From contig CAJUHC010000001.1 in the NCBI GenBank assembly GCA_910586345.1, forward strand, positions 47,229-111,228: a DNA stretch of 64,000 bases. The letters are read 5' to 3'. The number at the start of each line of letters is the position of its first letter. The first letter of the stretch is position 1. Origin of the DNA: an uncultured Christensenella sp. (lineage in GTDB: Bacteria; Bacillota; Clostridia; Christensenellales; Borkfalkiaceae). The translations under genes were made by a program, and so were the position numbers. The notes under the pieces were generated by a model. That model saw nothing but the letters and a program-made list of their open reading frames with translations, was not told where the DNA came from and did no database searches. Of this stretch, positions 50,997 to 60,464 are shown piece by piece.

Positions 50997-52736
50997 TTAC
51001 TCCAATACGAAAACCGCCGCGCGGAAACTATCCGCGTCGGCGAGCGCCCTGCCTTCGTCGTCGATACGCAGATACTTACAGGTCGAATATGAAACGAACA
51101 CCGTTCCGTATTCCGTTTGTACGGGATAAAATCTTGCCTCGTTCGAAAGCGAGCCTACCGCGGTTATAAAATTTTCTCCGCCGCTTTTCGATACCGACAA
51201 ATATTTCCCGCCGGCAGATATATAAGCGCTTCCGTCTTTCGAATTATGGTAGATTATAGAAAACGTATATTTATCGCCCGAACCGCCCGTTGCAAGCAAC
51301 GTCTTTCCCCCGCTTTCTTTCATAATGAGAGGAAGATTATCCACGCCGTAACGTATTTCATAGCTTCCCGCTTCCGGTTTATAAACATACTCTTTGTCCG
51401 TGTATTCTGAATACAGACGTTCAAGCGTTCCTATTTCGACTTTTCCGCCGTCTTCGCCTCTGCCGTAAAACGTGTACTTATCAGCGGCGGCGCCGTCTGT
51501 CCTGAGATTTTTAAATTTTCCGAGTATAACTTCGTAATCGTCGGAGTACGCGTCTACCTTTTGGCTATTATCCGCGGTTATATTTACGATACCCCAAGCC
51601 ATTCTGCCCCAGACTTTATAGGTCCAGCTTACCCAATGCCAATTGGAACGGTTCAACAGTCCGAGAGTATACTCCCATTTATATGGCGAAGAATAGCTCG
51701 TAAACTCGCCCATTTGCAAAGGAACGCCGAAATTCTGCGACGTAACGTTGGATATTTTATTGTTCCAATCAAGATTGTGCGCAAGTTCTCCGTCAGCGCT
51801 CGTATCCGTATTGCTCGTATAATGATGGAAAGAATACATACAGTTTTCCCATCCGTAAACTTCCGGACGCGGTAAATTTTCGCCGTTCCAGCACGATTCG
51901 AAAATTATTATGTGATTATCGCCGTTCTCTCTTATTTCTTCGTATACTTTATCGAAGAAATCCCAGTGCCTCTGTTCCGTGCTGTGAACTCCGTCGTTGC
52001 CGTTCCCTTTTCTTTCGCCGGGCTCGTTGAGAATATCGTAACCCGCAACCGCAGGATTGTCTTTATAATGCTCCGAAAGCGCGCCCCAAAGCTTTACAGT
52101 CAGCGACTGCATCCGTTCGTTCGAGTAGAAATCGACTGCACGGTAATCTTTGATTTCTCCGGAATGGTCCTGCCCGCTCTGAGAACCGTACGCACCGTGC
52201 AAATCGAGTATCGTATACAAACCGTATTCCGCTGCTCTTTCGATAAATGCGTCCAAAGCCGAAAAGTCGTAGTTCTTTCCCGCGTTGTCATAACTCGTTA
52301 TTGCGTCAAAGTCAACGTTCATATACGTAAAAGGCAGACGGATAACGTTCATACCCATATTGACACAGTTCTCGAAATCGGTATCAGTCCACCAGTTCGC
52401 GCGGTATTCTTTCCACAGTTCTTTCGTCTTCTCCGCACCGAACCTGTCTATAAAAATTTTCGTAAGAGATTTATAATCGTTGTTGGGCTTGGTGCCGTAG
52501 GAAAATCCCGTCATCCAATGTTCGGTTACGAAAAGTCCGCCCGCGTTGACTCCGCGCAGAAAAACGGTATTTCCTCCGCAATCTTTAACCAGCTCCCCTT
52601 CGGCTGTAAGATAATCGTTCTCACCGAGCTTTTGATAAGGCCATACTTCTTTGTTTTTACAGCCTCCGAACCCCGCGAGACACATTATCGAAACAGCTAA
52701 CGCTACAACCGCCGATATAAACTTTTTAACTTTCAT
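50997..52736 (-). CDS. GH5 family endoglycanase lipoprotein
   Basis: A 579-residue lipoprotein with lipobox FGGC. The GH5 barrel shows LRGVNAGGLFVTEHW, NVIRLPFTYMN, LDLHGAYGSQ, acid/base Glu in DILNEPG and nucleophile Glu in LQMGEFTS. Residues about 410-579 are a beta-rich module, possibly a trefoil. It would cut beta-glucan or mannan at the surface. The ATG at 52736 follows GGAGC. First gene of the TetR-CotH operon, driven by the promoter at 52760-52788. Confidence 0.92.
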   Translation of the reverse strand: MKVKKFISAVVALAVSIMCLAGFGGCKNKEVWPYQKLGENDYLTAEGELVKDCGGNTVFLRGVNAGGLFVTEHWMTGFSYGTKPNNDYKSLTKIFIDRFGAEKTKELWKEYRANWWTDTDFENCVNMGMNVIRLPFTYMNVDFDAITSYDNAGKNYDFSALDAFIERAAEYGLYTILDLHGAYGSQSGQDHSGEIKDYRAVDFYSNERMQSLTVKLWGALSEHYKDNPAVAGYDILNEPGERKGNGNDGVHSTEQRHWDFFDKVYEEIRENGDNHIIIFESCWNGENLPRPEVYGWENCMYSFHHYTSNTDTSADGELAHNLDWNNKISNVTSQNFGVPLQMGEFTSYSSPYKWEYTLGLLNRSNWHWVSWTYKVWGRMAWGIVNITADNSQKVDAYSDDYEVILGKFKNLRTDGAAADKYTFYGRGEDGGKVEIGTLERLYSEYTDKEYVYKPEAGSYEIRYGVDNLPLIMKESGGKTLLATGGSGDKYTFSIIYHNSKDGSAYISAGGKYLSVSKSGGENFITAVGSLSNEARFYPVQTEYGTVFVSYSTCKYLRIDDEGRALADADSFRAAVFVLE

Positions 52737-52759
52737 TTTTCGCTCCATATTACTTATTT

Positions 52760-52788
52760 ATTGTAACATACGTACCGTACGTTTGCAA
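52760..52788 (-). promoter_or_regulatory. GH5-TetR-CotH promoter with palindromic operator in the spacer
   Basis: Minus strand TTGCAA, 17 bases, TACAAT. The perfect palindrome ACGTACCGTACGT (52770-52782) fills most of the spacer. A bound TetR dimer would exclude RNA polymerase. Confidence 0.75.
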
Positions 52789-52942
52789 TAATTTACAAAA
52801 ATTGCAATGTATTTACAAAAGACGTAATAAAAATGCAATGTTTTCAAAAAAGATTAATTTTTATTATGCTCGTTCGATTTGGTATAATTATATACTTTTT
52901 TATATTTTAGTCAATATTTTATACTATATTAAATAAAGTATA

Positions 52943-52971
52943 TTGCCAATAATTGGCTTTTGGGCTATCAT
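52943..52971 (+). promoter_or_regulatory. Promoter and palindrome upstream of the first permuted GH3
   Basis: TTGCCA, 17 bases, TATCAT. The palindrome GCCAATAATTGGC (52945-52957) overlaps the -35 box and spacer, a place for a repressor. The sequence between 52790 and 52942 is AT-rich with repeated TTGCAATGT and TTTACAAAA words. Confidence 0.6.
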
Positions 52972-53016
52972 TAATAAGGAATCGATTTACAATATTATAT
53001 AATTGTCAATCTGCGG

Positions 53017-53053
53017 AAAAACCGTGAACGGTAATTCGCCGTTCCGTTTTTTT
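53017..53053 (+). promoter_or_regulatory. Terminator-like attenuator in the GH3 leader
   Basis: GAACGG/CCGTTC with flanking CG/CG and an A5/T7 duplex (two small bulges) ends in a T7 run 20 bases before the AGGAGG site. It lies about 40 bases after the predicted transcription start. Confidence 0.6.
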
Positions 53054-53095
53054 AATAAACAGAAAAATTTTTTTAGGAGGAGAAAAAACAAGACA

Positions 53096-56000
53096 ATGAA
53101 AGCAAAAGAATTTAAGGCAATTGCTTTTTCGTGCGCCGGAGTATTGCTCGCGCTGTTATTAGTGCTCAGCATTGCAATCGGAGTATTCTCGAAAGAACTT
53201 GATAAGTTCGTTGTAGGATACAAAGAAAGCGGAGCCGATTCGGCGGCGCGCGCAAAAAGCGCAGAACTTGCGGAGCAAATTCAGGACGAAGGAATCGTTA
53301 TGGTCAAAAACGATTCTCTTCTGCCTTTGAAGAAAGCGGAAGCTTCGAAGGTCAACGTATTCGGCTGGGCGGTTACCGACTGGGTTCTCAGCGGTTCGGG
53401 TTCGGGTCAGGTTAAAAGAGCCAACTCCGTCGACCTGCTCACCGCGTTGAAAGACTACGGCATAGATTACAATACGCAATTGACCGATATGTACAAAAAA
53501 TTCCGTCCTTACCGCGAATACAGTCAGGGCGGCAGTCATTCGGGAGCTCCGTCGGCAGGCAATCCGAACGATTCGGGTTCGCTTCATAGCTTCAACTATG
53601 AATTCAGCCGTTTGTACGAGCCTGCTATTGACGATACGAGTTATTATACTGTCGATATGCTCAACAACGCTAAAAACTATTCCGACACCGCCTTCGTCGT
53701 AATCGGCAGAGTTTCAGGCGAAAGCAACGATTCTCCCGCCGTTCAGTATAAGCAGACTGCCGGCACAAATAAGCAGTCGGGTATGCTTTCCGAAGACAAA
53801 ATCGACAGAAACCGCACTTATCTCGAAATTTCCGAAGAGGAAGAAAAACTCCTGACTTACGTAGGTGAAAATTTTAAAAACGTAGTCGTTCTCATAAACT
53901 CAACCAACGTTATGGAACTCGGATTTATGGAAACCATTCCCGGACTCGACGCGTGTCTCGTAGTCGCGACGACGGGTACGGTAGGAGCGAAGTCCGTTCC
54001 CAAAGTTATTTACGGCGACGTTAACCCCTCCGGTAAGCTTGCGGATACTTACGCTTACGACCTTTCCACTGCCTCTACCTATGTAGACACCGGTAAAGGC
54101 AACGATACGACGCATTTCTATACCAACGGCAACGGTTTATATCCCACGAACGTACAGCACACCAACGGAAGTTCAAACGTTCCCTATACGGGCGTTGCTT
54201 ATCAGGACTACCGCGAAAGCATTTACGTCGGATATAAATGGTATGAAACCGCCGACACGGAAGGTTTCTGGGACAGTAATTACGCCAAAACAAAATGGGG
54301 AATTACAAACGGATACAAAGACGTGGTTCAATATCCTTTCGGATACGGTCTTTCCTATACGGAATTCGAATGGGAAGTAACAAACATCAAAACCGACAAG
54401 GTTATCGGCAATGGCGCGACGGTAGACAAAGACGACGTCGTAGAAATACTCGTCCGAGTAACCAACGTAGGCGAAACAGCGGGTCAGGACGTAGTAGAAC
54501 TTTATTACTCTACCCCCTATGAAACAAACGGAAAAATCGAACAGGCTTCGGTAAATCTTCTTGCGTTCGGCAAAACACAGAAAATACTGAAAAAGGGCGA
54601 GCACGAAGACGTAAAACTTTCGTTCACCGTTTCCGATATGGCTTCTTACGATTATCTCAGCGTTAAAACCACCAACGGCGGTTACGTTCTTGAAAAAGGC
54701 GAATACGGACTCTCTTTCCGTACCGACGCGCATACCTTAGCGACAGATAAGCTTATCGACAGCGATTTCTTAAAAGGCGATACGCTGACTTTGAATATAG
54801 CGCAGGATACACGTTGCAACGAAGAATCGGAGAACCGTTTTACAGGCACCAATACTACCGACGGAGTTGCCATTGACGGCAACAGCGACGGTTCCGCAGA
54901 AATCACCTATCTTTCGAGAAAGGATTTTGAAAGAACATTCCCCGCGGAATTCGGCGAAAACCGCGCTATGACCGATGAAATTAAATCGCGCAATCTTTTC
55001 AATACCGCTTGGCAAACTACTTGGGATGCTAAATGGGCGCAAGAAAACGGAAATCCTTCCGACCCCGTATTCGGCTCTTCGACAACCGCTCCCGATTATT
55101 TCGTCGGCAAAGAAGTTGAAAAAGAATTTGAAAACGCAGACGGAAGCACAACCAAAAAGAAAGTCTACGAGCTCAACGAATTAGGACTTAAACTCGGTAC
55201 GGACTACGATGCAGACGAGTGGGAAGAACTTCTTAACCATATTCCTCAATCGCAAATGGAAGACCTTGTACTTCACGGATACGTCCAAACGAAAGCGGTA
55301 CAAGCAATCAACAAACCTCAGACCGAAGACCGCGACGGCCCCAACCAGGCGGCAAGTTTCTCGGACGGACACGCAAACGCAGTCGGATTCAGCTCGATAA
55401 CCCTCGCGCAGACCTGGAACCTTGAACTCGCTTACAGTATGGGACTTACGTTCGGCGCATACTGCGCGGAAAACGGAATTACCGGTTGGTACGGTCCCGG
55501 CGTAAACGTCCACCGTTCGCCTTTCGGCGGAAGAAACTACGAGTACTATTCGGAAGACGCTTTAATGTCCGGTTTAATGTGTGCAAAAGTAGTTTCCGCA
55601 GCTAAGAACAGAGGCGTTTTCAGCTATCTCAAACACATCTGTCTCTACGAAGGCGAAAGCGGACGCGACGGTATGTATACCTGGCTCACCGAACAGGCTC
55701 TCCGCGAAATTTATCTCAGACCTTTCGAAATAGCAGTCAGAAGAGGCGGCTCAAATGCGATAATGACCTCTTACGGACGTATCGGCGCAGTCTGGACGGG
55801 CGGAAGCGAAGCTCTTCTTACCGAAGTATGCCGCGAAGAATGGGGCTTTAAAGGCGCGTTCCTCACCGACTACGCAGACCACCACGACTTTATGAACGGC
55901 GACCAAATGATTCGCGCAGGCGGAGATATCTGGATGGACGGTTGGAACAGCAACGGTTCGTTCACAAACTCAATGAAGTCTACGACCGCTTATAAATACG

Positions 56001-56290
56001 CTTTAAGAAACGCTACTAAGAACGTGCTGTATATGTGGATGAATACGCTTGCTACAAACGCGACGTATAACGAATCGGCAGACGATATAGTAATTCCCGT
56101 CACCCCCGAACTCAATTTCCGCTGGTATATCCCCGTTATCATAGTAGTTGACGTACTGTTAGCGGCAGGCGCCGGAGTACTGATATTCTTCGCTATCAGG
56201 AAAAAAGATAAACCCGTTACGGAAGCGGCAGCGGAAAGCACCGCATCTCCCGCATCTCCCACAGACGACAGCGAAACGCCCAACGAATAA
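53096..56290 (+). CDS. Membrane-anchored GH3 glycosidase with reversed domain order
   Basis: A 1064-residue protein. N-terminal helix (about 10-30); alpha/beta sandwich first (EGIVMVKNDSLLPL, about 60-400); Fn3-like domain (VTNVGETAGQDVVELYYS, about 420-570); then the TIM barrel (EDRDGPNQA, WYGPGVNVHRSPFGGRNYEY, YLKHICLYEGES) with nucleophile Asp near 925 in AFLTDYADH; and a C-terminal helix (about 1015-1035) with KKDK. The usual GH3 order is barrel first. The reversed order is known from beta-glucosidases of Ruminococcus albus and Butyrivibrio fibrisolvens. Helices at both ends would place the catalytic part outside. The ATG at 53096 is preceded by AGGAGGAG at rather long spacing. Confidence 0.93.
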   Translation: MKAKEFKAIAFSCAGVLLALLLVLSIAIGVFSKELDKFVVGYKESGADSAARAKSAELAEQIQDEGIVMVKNDSLLPLKKAEASKVNVFGWAVTDWVLSGSGSGQVKRANSVDLLTALKDYGIDYNTQLTDMYKKFRPYREYSQGGSHSGAPSAGNPNDSGSLHSFNYEFSRLYEPAIDDTSYYTVDMLNNAKNYSDTAFVVIGRVSGESNDSPAVQYKQTAGTNKQSGMLSEDKIDRNRTYLEISEEEEKLLTYVGENFKNVVVLINSTNVMELGFMETIPGLDACLVVATTGTVGAKSVPKVIYGDVNPSGKLADTYAYDLSTASTYVDTGKGNDTTHFYTNGNGLYPTNVQHTNGSSNVPYTGVAYQDYRESIYVGYKWYETADTEGFWDSNYAKTKWGITNGYKDVVQYPFGYGLSYTEFEWEVTNIKTDKVIGNGATVDKDDVVEILVRVTNVGETAGQDVVELYYSTPYETNGKIEQASVNLLAFGKTQKILKKGEHEDVKLSFTVSDMASYDYLSVKTTNGGYVLEKGEYGLSFRTDAHTLATDKLIDSDFLKGDTLTLNIAQDTRCNEESENRFTGTNTTDGVAIDGNSDGSAEITYLSRKDFERTFPAEFGENRAMTDEIKSRNLFNTAWQTTWDAKWAQENGNPSDPVFGSSTTAPDYFVGKEVEKEFENADGSTTKKKVYELNELGLKLGTDYDADEWEELLNHIPQSQMEDLVLHGYVQTKAVQAINKPQTEDRDGPNQAASFSDGHANAVGFSSITLAQTWNLELAYSMGLTFGAYCAENGITGWYGPGVNVHRSPFGGRNYEYYSEDALMSGLMCAKVVSAAKNRGVFSYLKHICLYEGESGRDGMYTWLTEQALREIYLRPFEIAVRRGGSNAIMTSYGRIGAVWTGGSEALLTEVCREEWGFKGAFLTDYADHHDFMNGDQMIRAGGDIWMDGWNSNGSFTNSMKSTTAYKYALRNATKNVLYMWMNTLATNATYNESADDIVIPVTPELNFRWYIPVIIVVDVLLAAGAGVLIFFAIRKKDKPVTEAAAESTASPASPTDDSETPNE

Positions 56291-56380
56291 CGATTGATAA
56301 ATAAACGCGAACAGTCAAACTAATTGTCAGCGAATATAAAATTAATAAATCAATAGTTTTTCGTTAAAGTAAAACTTTCA

Positions 56381-56407
56381 GAGCCCGACGTTTTTAACGT
56401 CGGGCTC
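56381..56407 (+). terminator. Terminator of the GH3 gene
   Basis: GAGCCCGACGTT and AACGTCGGGCTC form a 12-bp stem around TTT, followed by TTCCTTTATT. Confidence 0.9.
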
Positions 56408-56702
56408 TTCCTTTATTGAATTTCCGCAATACCCTCCCCGCAACCGCAACGCCCGTTCAGACCCTGTTTGCGTATTATTATCATAATTACCTGCGTTAAG
56501 ATACACTTTTAAAGCGGCGGGCTTAATAATTGTTTAACGTATTAATACTTCCGTATTACCTGCCGTATATACGCATTAACTTTACAAGATGAATTTTAAG
56601 GTCTTTTCAGAAGCGCCGTTGCGCGGTTTACAGAATATATTAAACTGCCCGTATAGGCAGTCTAATTATTTTAAACCGATTGTTTTTAATTTATAAAATC
56701 AT
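56408..56702. other. Intergenic stretch, no gene seen
   Basis: No open frame with a ribosome site. A small hairpin ACTGCC/GGCAGT at 56644-56661 followed by a T-rich tail is the only structure noted. Confidence 0.6.
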
Positions 56703-57392
56703 AACTACGCGTGAAAACGCGTAGTTTGAGGTAGCCCTATAAGGGCATAGTGCTGGCAGTGCTATTCGCACGATGAAGAAACTGCCAACCGCAAATATTT
56801 TCAGGCTGCTGCTAAAGCAGCCTTATTTGTTGCCTTCTTCACCAAACGGGTCTATATACTCTTTCATCGTTAATTGCTCGTTTGCTATATCTTCTTGCAA
56901 CTGATTTTGTATTTACTCCGTTATCTTCTTTTCGTTTCGTCCTACCGTGCTTACATAGTATCCCTTGCACCAGAAATGCCTATTACCGTACTTGTATTTA
57001 AATTCGCAAACTTGTCGAATATAATTAAACTGCTTTTGCCTTTCAAATACCCAACTATTTGCGACACACTATACTTTGGCGGTATTGTGATTAACATATG
57101 TATGTGGTCAAAACACGCATTTGCTTCCGAAATTTCTATCTTTTTATACTCACACAATTTCCTCAACATCTTTCCTATCTCTGTTTTGTGTTTTCCGTAT
57201 ATTACTTGCCTACGAAATTTTGGAGCAAATACTATATGATACTTGCATTCGTATTTGCAATGTGTTAAACTTAATTCATCCATAGATTCTCCTTTGATTA
57301 TTGTTGCGGTTGACAGCCACTTCAATCTTATCATCGGAGATTTTTTCTGTCCATAGCTAAAGCTTTTTTCTGACCCCACGCTTAGCGTGGGG
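56703..57392 (-). mobile_element. Decayed IS200/IS605-type element
   Basis: A dead tnpA flanked by subterminal hairpins. Downstream of the gene lie AACTACGCG/CGCGTAGTT (56703-56726), GCCCT/AGGGC (56734-56746) and GGCTGCT/AGCAGCC (56804-56822). Upstream is CCCCACGC/GCGTGGGG (57374-57392). IS200/IS605 elements lack inverted repeats and use such hairpins, so exact ends cannot be fixed by eye. No tnpB is present. Confidence 0.7.
56823..57283 (-). pseudogene. tnpA: IS200/IS605 Y1 transposase TnpA, frameshifted and stopped
   Basis: Single-strand HUH transposase. The ATG at 57283 has AAGGAG. Intact parts read KYHIVFAPKFRRQVIYG, the HUH motif FDHIHMLITIPP and VGYLKGKSS. Near 56998 one base is lost (AATTTAAATAC), so the original frame ends early at 56951. 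In the shifted frame the family sequence continues (KYKYGNRHFWCKGYYVSTVG, then RNEKKITE) until a TAA stands where the nucleophile Tyr codon of the EYIxNQ motif is expected. IQNQLQEDIANEQLTM and YIDPFGEEGNK follow to a stop at 56823. Two inactivating changes make it dead. Confidence 0.9.
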
Positions 57393-57404
57393 TTTTCTTT
57401 TTAC

Positions 57405-57451
57405 AATAAAGATTAAGGACCGCCCCTTTCGGAACAGTCCTTAACTTTATT
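57405..57451. terminator. Long hairpin after the CBM-like lipoprotein gene
   Basis: AATAAAG plus TTAAGGAC pairs with GTCCTTAA plus CTTTATT, 15 bp with one bulged A and a 16-base loop. It likely ends the minus-strand lipoprotein transcript. Confidence 0.65.
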
Positions 57452-57479
57452 AAATTACTTGGAGGTAATTTATATGAGC

Positions 57480-60338
57480 TTATTCTGCGGGAGCAGGGTC
57501 GGGAGTAGGGTCGGGAGTAGGGTCGGGAGTAGGGTCGGGAGTAGCCGGAGTTTCAACTACTTTGAGTACAAGCAGGTTCCAGGAATTCTTATCTATCAAC
57601 ATCTGATAAGTATTGCCGTTTAATGAAACCTCTTTCATTCCGCCTTCAATAGTACACGCAGGTTTATAATCGCCGTTACTGCTCGGATTAGTTGCAGCAC
57701 CCATCTTATTCATAACAACCCAGCCGCGCTGTAACAAAGTTACGTCTACCGAAATAGTGAATGTCTTATCGTCAACGAGCGTTATTGTATGCGAATTTGT
57801 CAAAGCTTCGACTTTGTTCCAGTTTCCTGTACTGCTCTGGTTACCGTTATGTTCAAAACGGAAATTAGTAAAATAGTTTTTAAGCAACGCCGTCAATAAT
57901 TCGTCCGCAACCGCCTTATCTTCTTCGTCGGTAAGTACGTAGCCCTTAATAACAGCTTCATACGAACCGGTTATTTTATAAATAACCTTATCGTTCTCAA
58001 GCACCAAATCAAGAACGGTGTTGCTATCGAAAATATTTGCCGAATTGAGCGTAACCGAATAATTACTATCTACGGTAAGCGTTGCGCCCACTGTTCCGTC
58101 TTCGCCTGCCGCGGTTGCCGCAAGCTTATAGGAAACATATTTTGTACCCACTTCAGAAGCAGTTACTTTATCTGCCGCAAAGGCAATCGCTTTTCCGTCG
58201 AGAGATAAGTTATAAGTTCCAACGGTAGAGAAATTGTTTAAAGAAACCGTGAGAGTGTAATTTGCCGTGTACGTATCTTCTTCTCCCTCAACGTCGGCAA
58301 CCTTTGTAAGCGTTACGTCGCGCACGTCAACCGTATTAAGATATGAATCCTTTTCGGTAGTTACAGCAAAGGCAATCTTGTTTTTCAAAGCTTCAGCCGC
58401 TTCATCTTCAAGGAATTCGACCACTTTTAAAGTACCGTTAAGTATCAGAGACATTTCGCCTGTGACTTCGTCTTTGTTAAGGCTGACGTCTGTTGCGGTA
58501 ATATCTTCAACGGACGTCTTATTTGTGATTTTAAGACCTACGGTACCGTATGCGTGAGCGGGACGGTCGTTTATGGAATTTCCCCAAGTCGTATCTCTTG
58601 AACACCAAGGTTCATAGACAAGCGTATAAGTATTGTGTCCCACTTTTACAGAAGCGGTGTCAACCATTGAAACGTTAAACTGATTAGTATATTCTTCGGT
58701 AAGCGTTTCGGGTTTTTCAATAGCCTTTTCTTCGTCCGTAATGAAATCGAAGTTTTTGTTCGTGGTGCCCGAAATATCGAAGTGAGTGGAATATAATCCT
58801 GCACCGTTTGCCGTTGCAAGCGAACTCACGTCGATTTTAATAGTGAACGTACCCTTGCGGTCGGTCGCTCCCGCGTCCTGTTTGTCGCTCGGTTCCGAGG
58901 TGAACTGCACTTCGCCCGCGCCGTTAAGGAAACGCGTACCGCCGACAGGTTCGGTGCTAAGATTGCCCTGGAAATCAAAGCCGTAGCCCGAGAATGTGTA
59001 TTGGCTTGCGTTACTGCTCTTTACCGTCTTATTTAAGCCGGTCTTCATAATATTTGCCGCCTGTTCATCGGTATATCCCGTGAAGTATGCTTCACCGGTG
59101 ATTACGTAGTAAGCAACCTCTTCACCTTCCGCATTGACGCCCTTTTCAAGGCTTACTCCGGTAGGTTTAACAGATTCCGTATCAAACCCTACGGTATATT
59201 TTGTAATCTTGCAGTCTGCCGACGTTGCTATAAGAGAGTCGATATTTGCAGTAAATTTGCCGTTAAATGCGGACTGGGAACAATCATTGTAGTCGTGTTC
59301 TTTGAATTTTAACTCAACCGCATTCTTGCCTTCTACTAAATCTACGTCTTCAAGCTTAACAGTCTGCCAGTTAAGCCAAAGCGTTCCGTCAGGTTGCCCG
59401 TCTTCACTGCCGCCGCCGGCAAGAATTACGGAATCAGGCACGTTTATAAGCGCGTTGTTAATGTATACGTCGCAAATCTTGTTGAGCTGGGTATCTCCCA
59501 TCCATACAGGGGTCCAGTTACTGTCTTTTTTAAGGTACTGCGACGCCATACGGAATTCAACGTCGCCTTTACCGTCTTTATCGGAAGTGAAGAGGAAAGT
59601 CATTCTGAGATCTTTCTTATCGTCAGCCTTAAAGTCTCCCACGTAGCCCGTGCCGGAGGGTCTGTGCGCCTCGTCATTATCCAATCCGTCGACACAGAGC
59701 ACCGAACCAACGGGAAGGATACCGTCTTCAGCTTCGATAAATACACCGTTTGCCAATGTAACGGGAATTTCGAAGTCATAACCCTGATAAGTTACTTTAA
59801 CCTTTTCAACTCCCTCGGTAATATTTGCCGGACTGAAAGTTGCGTTATTCAGAGTAACGTCAACCGTTTCGGTACCGTTATCTTCATAAGTAACTCTGAG
59901 CTGCATTCCCGCCGGATTAAAGGGCTCGCCGTCCATATAAGTTGTCTTTGCGGGTTCTGCAACCTTCGTAACGTTTGTAATGTTGTTGTGTACGTTAATC
60001 TTAAACGTCTTACTTGCAGTTGCTTCATCTCTCGTGTATTTGATAGAGACACTCGTATTTGAAGTCTTAAGCGCGGTTCCGTTGGCAGGGGTAGCAATAT
60101 AGTCAGTTACCACTTCTTTCGTGGCTTTTTCTCCCTCGCCGATTACCGCGGTTACCACTAAGTTGCTGAGGTCAAGCGTCTGACCGGCAACATAGTCTGT
60201 TTTGACATTTGTCGTATCGAGCTCAATTGCAGTAAGTTTGGCTTGTTCTTTTTTGCCGCACGCCGCAAGAACAAAGCTGAAACACGAAATCGTCAAAATT
60301 GCTGTAACAAAGAATGCTAAAAATCTTTTCTTCGTCAT
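57480..60338 (-). CDS. Lipoprotein with Ig-like and CBM6/35-like domains
   Basis: A 952-residue lipoprotein with lipobox LAAC (Cys27). Two Big_3-like domains (about 35-200) are followed by a beta-sandwich beginning FIEAEDGILP (about 205-385) that resembles CBM6/35 modules. Several further beta domains of one repeated type follow, each with an A-L-N-G-T or TxxxVSLN pattern, then a Pro-rich tail of TPDP repeats encoded by a 12-bp tandem repeat. No catalytic motif. It lies between two GH3 glycosidases, so a glycan-binding role is inferred. GGAGG precedes the ATG at 12-base spacing, and the leader is structured. Confidence 0.8.
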   Translation of the reverse strand: MTKKRFLAFFVTAILTISCFSFVLAACGKKEQAKLTAIELDTTNVKTDYVAGQTLDLSNLVVTAVIGEGEKATKEVVTDYIATPANGTALKTSNTSVSIKYTRDEATASKTFKINVHNNITNVTKVAEPAKTTYMDGEPFNPAGMQLRVTYEDNGTETVDVTLNNATFSPANITEGVEKVKVTYQGYDFEIPVTLANGVFIEAEDGILPVGSVLCVDGLDNDEAHRPSGTGYVGDFKADDKKDLRMTFLFTSDKDGKGDVEFRMASQYLKKDSNWTPVWMGDTQLNKICDVYINNALINVPDSVILAGGGSEDGQPDGTLWLNWQTVKLEDVDLVEGKNAVELKFKEHDYNDCSQSAFNGKFTANIDSLIATSADCKITKYTVGFDTESVKPTGVSLEKGVNAEGEEVAYYVITGEAYFTGYTDEQAANIMKTGLNKTVKSSNASQYTFSGYGFDFQGNLSTEPVGGTRFLNGAGEVQFTSEPSDKQDAGATDRKGTFTIKIDVSSLATANGAGLYSTHFDISGTTNKNFDFITDEEKAIEKPETLTEEYTNQFNVSMVDTASVKVGHNTYTLVYEPWCSRDTTWGNSINDRPAHAYGTVGLKITNKTSVEDITATDVSLNKDEVTGEMSLILNGTLKVVEFLEDEAAEALKNKIAFAVTTEKDSYLNTVDVRDVTLTKVADVEGEEDTYTANYTLTVSLNNFSTVGTYNLSLDGKAIAFAADKVTASEVGTKYVSYKLAATAAGEDGTVGATLTVDSNYSVTLNSANIFDSNTVLDLVLENDKVIYKITGSYEAVIKGYVLTDEEDKAVADELLTALLKNYFTNFRFEHNGNQSSTGNWNKVEALTNSHTITLVDDKTFTISVDVTLLQRGWVVMNKMGAATNPSSNGDYKPACTIEGGMKEVSLNGNTYQMLIDKNSWNLLVLKVVETPATPDPTPDPTPDPTPDPAPAE
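57496..57543 (-). repeat. 12-bp tandem repeat encoding TPDP units
   Basis: Four perfect copies of GGGTCGGGAGTA (plus-strand reading) in the 3' end of the lipoprotein gene, encoding the proline-rich tail. Confidence 0.9.
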
Positions 60339-60369
60339 TGTTCCTATTTTCCTCCAATGTTTTTTTACG

Positions 60370-60451
60370 GCTTAATAAGAGTTATTGTCTGCGTTATTCA
60401 AATAACGCAGACAGACGGGTACCCGTCTGAATTCCAAGTATTTTATTAAGC
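60370..60451 (-). ncRNA. Structured leader, three-way junction, upstream of the CBM-like lipoprotein
   Basis: Outer stem GCTTAATAA (60370-60378) with TTATTAAGC (60443-60451), enclosing a 12-bp hairpin GTCTGCGTTATT/AATAACGCAGAC (60387-60412) that abuts the palindrome AGACGGGTACCCGTCT (60413-60428). It lies between the predicted promoter and the ribosome site. No known riboswitch class was recognised. Confidence 0.6.
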
Positions 60452-60464
60452 TATCGTGTAAATT

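Noticed and set aside
52990..53095. N-terminal extension of the permuted GH3 from 53003
   Set aside because: It would translate the leader hairpin and ribosome site. The ATG at 53096 begins a normal membrane anchor.
57474..57623. Plus-strand frame of 49 codons with a good GGAGGT site
   Set aside because: It is antisense to the lipoprotein tail, its product is only the 12-bp repeat read in another frame, and no promoter is seen.
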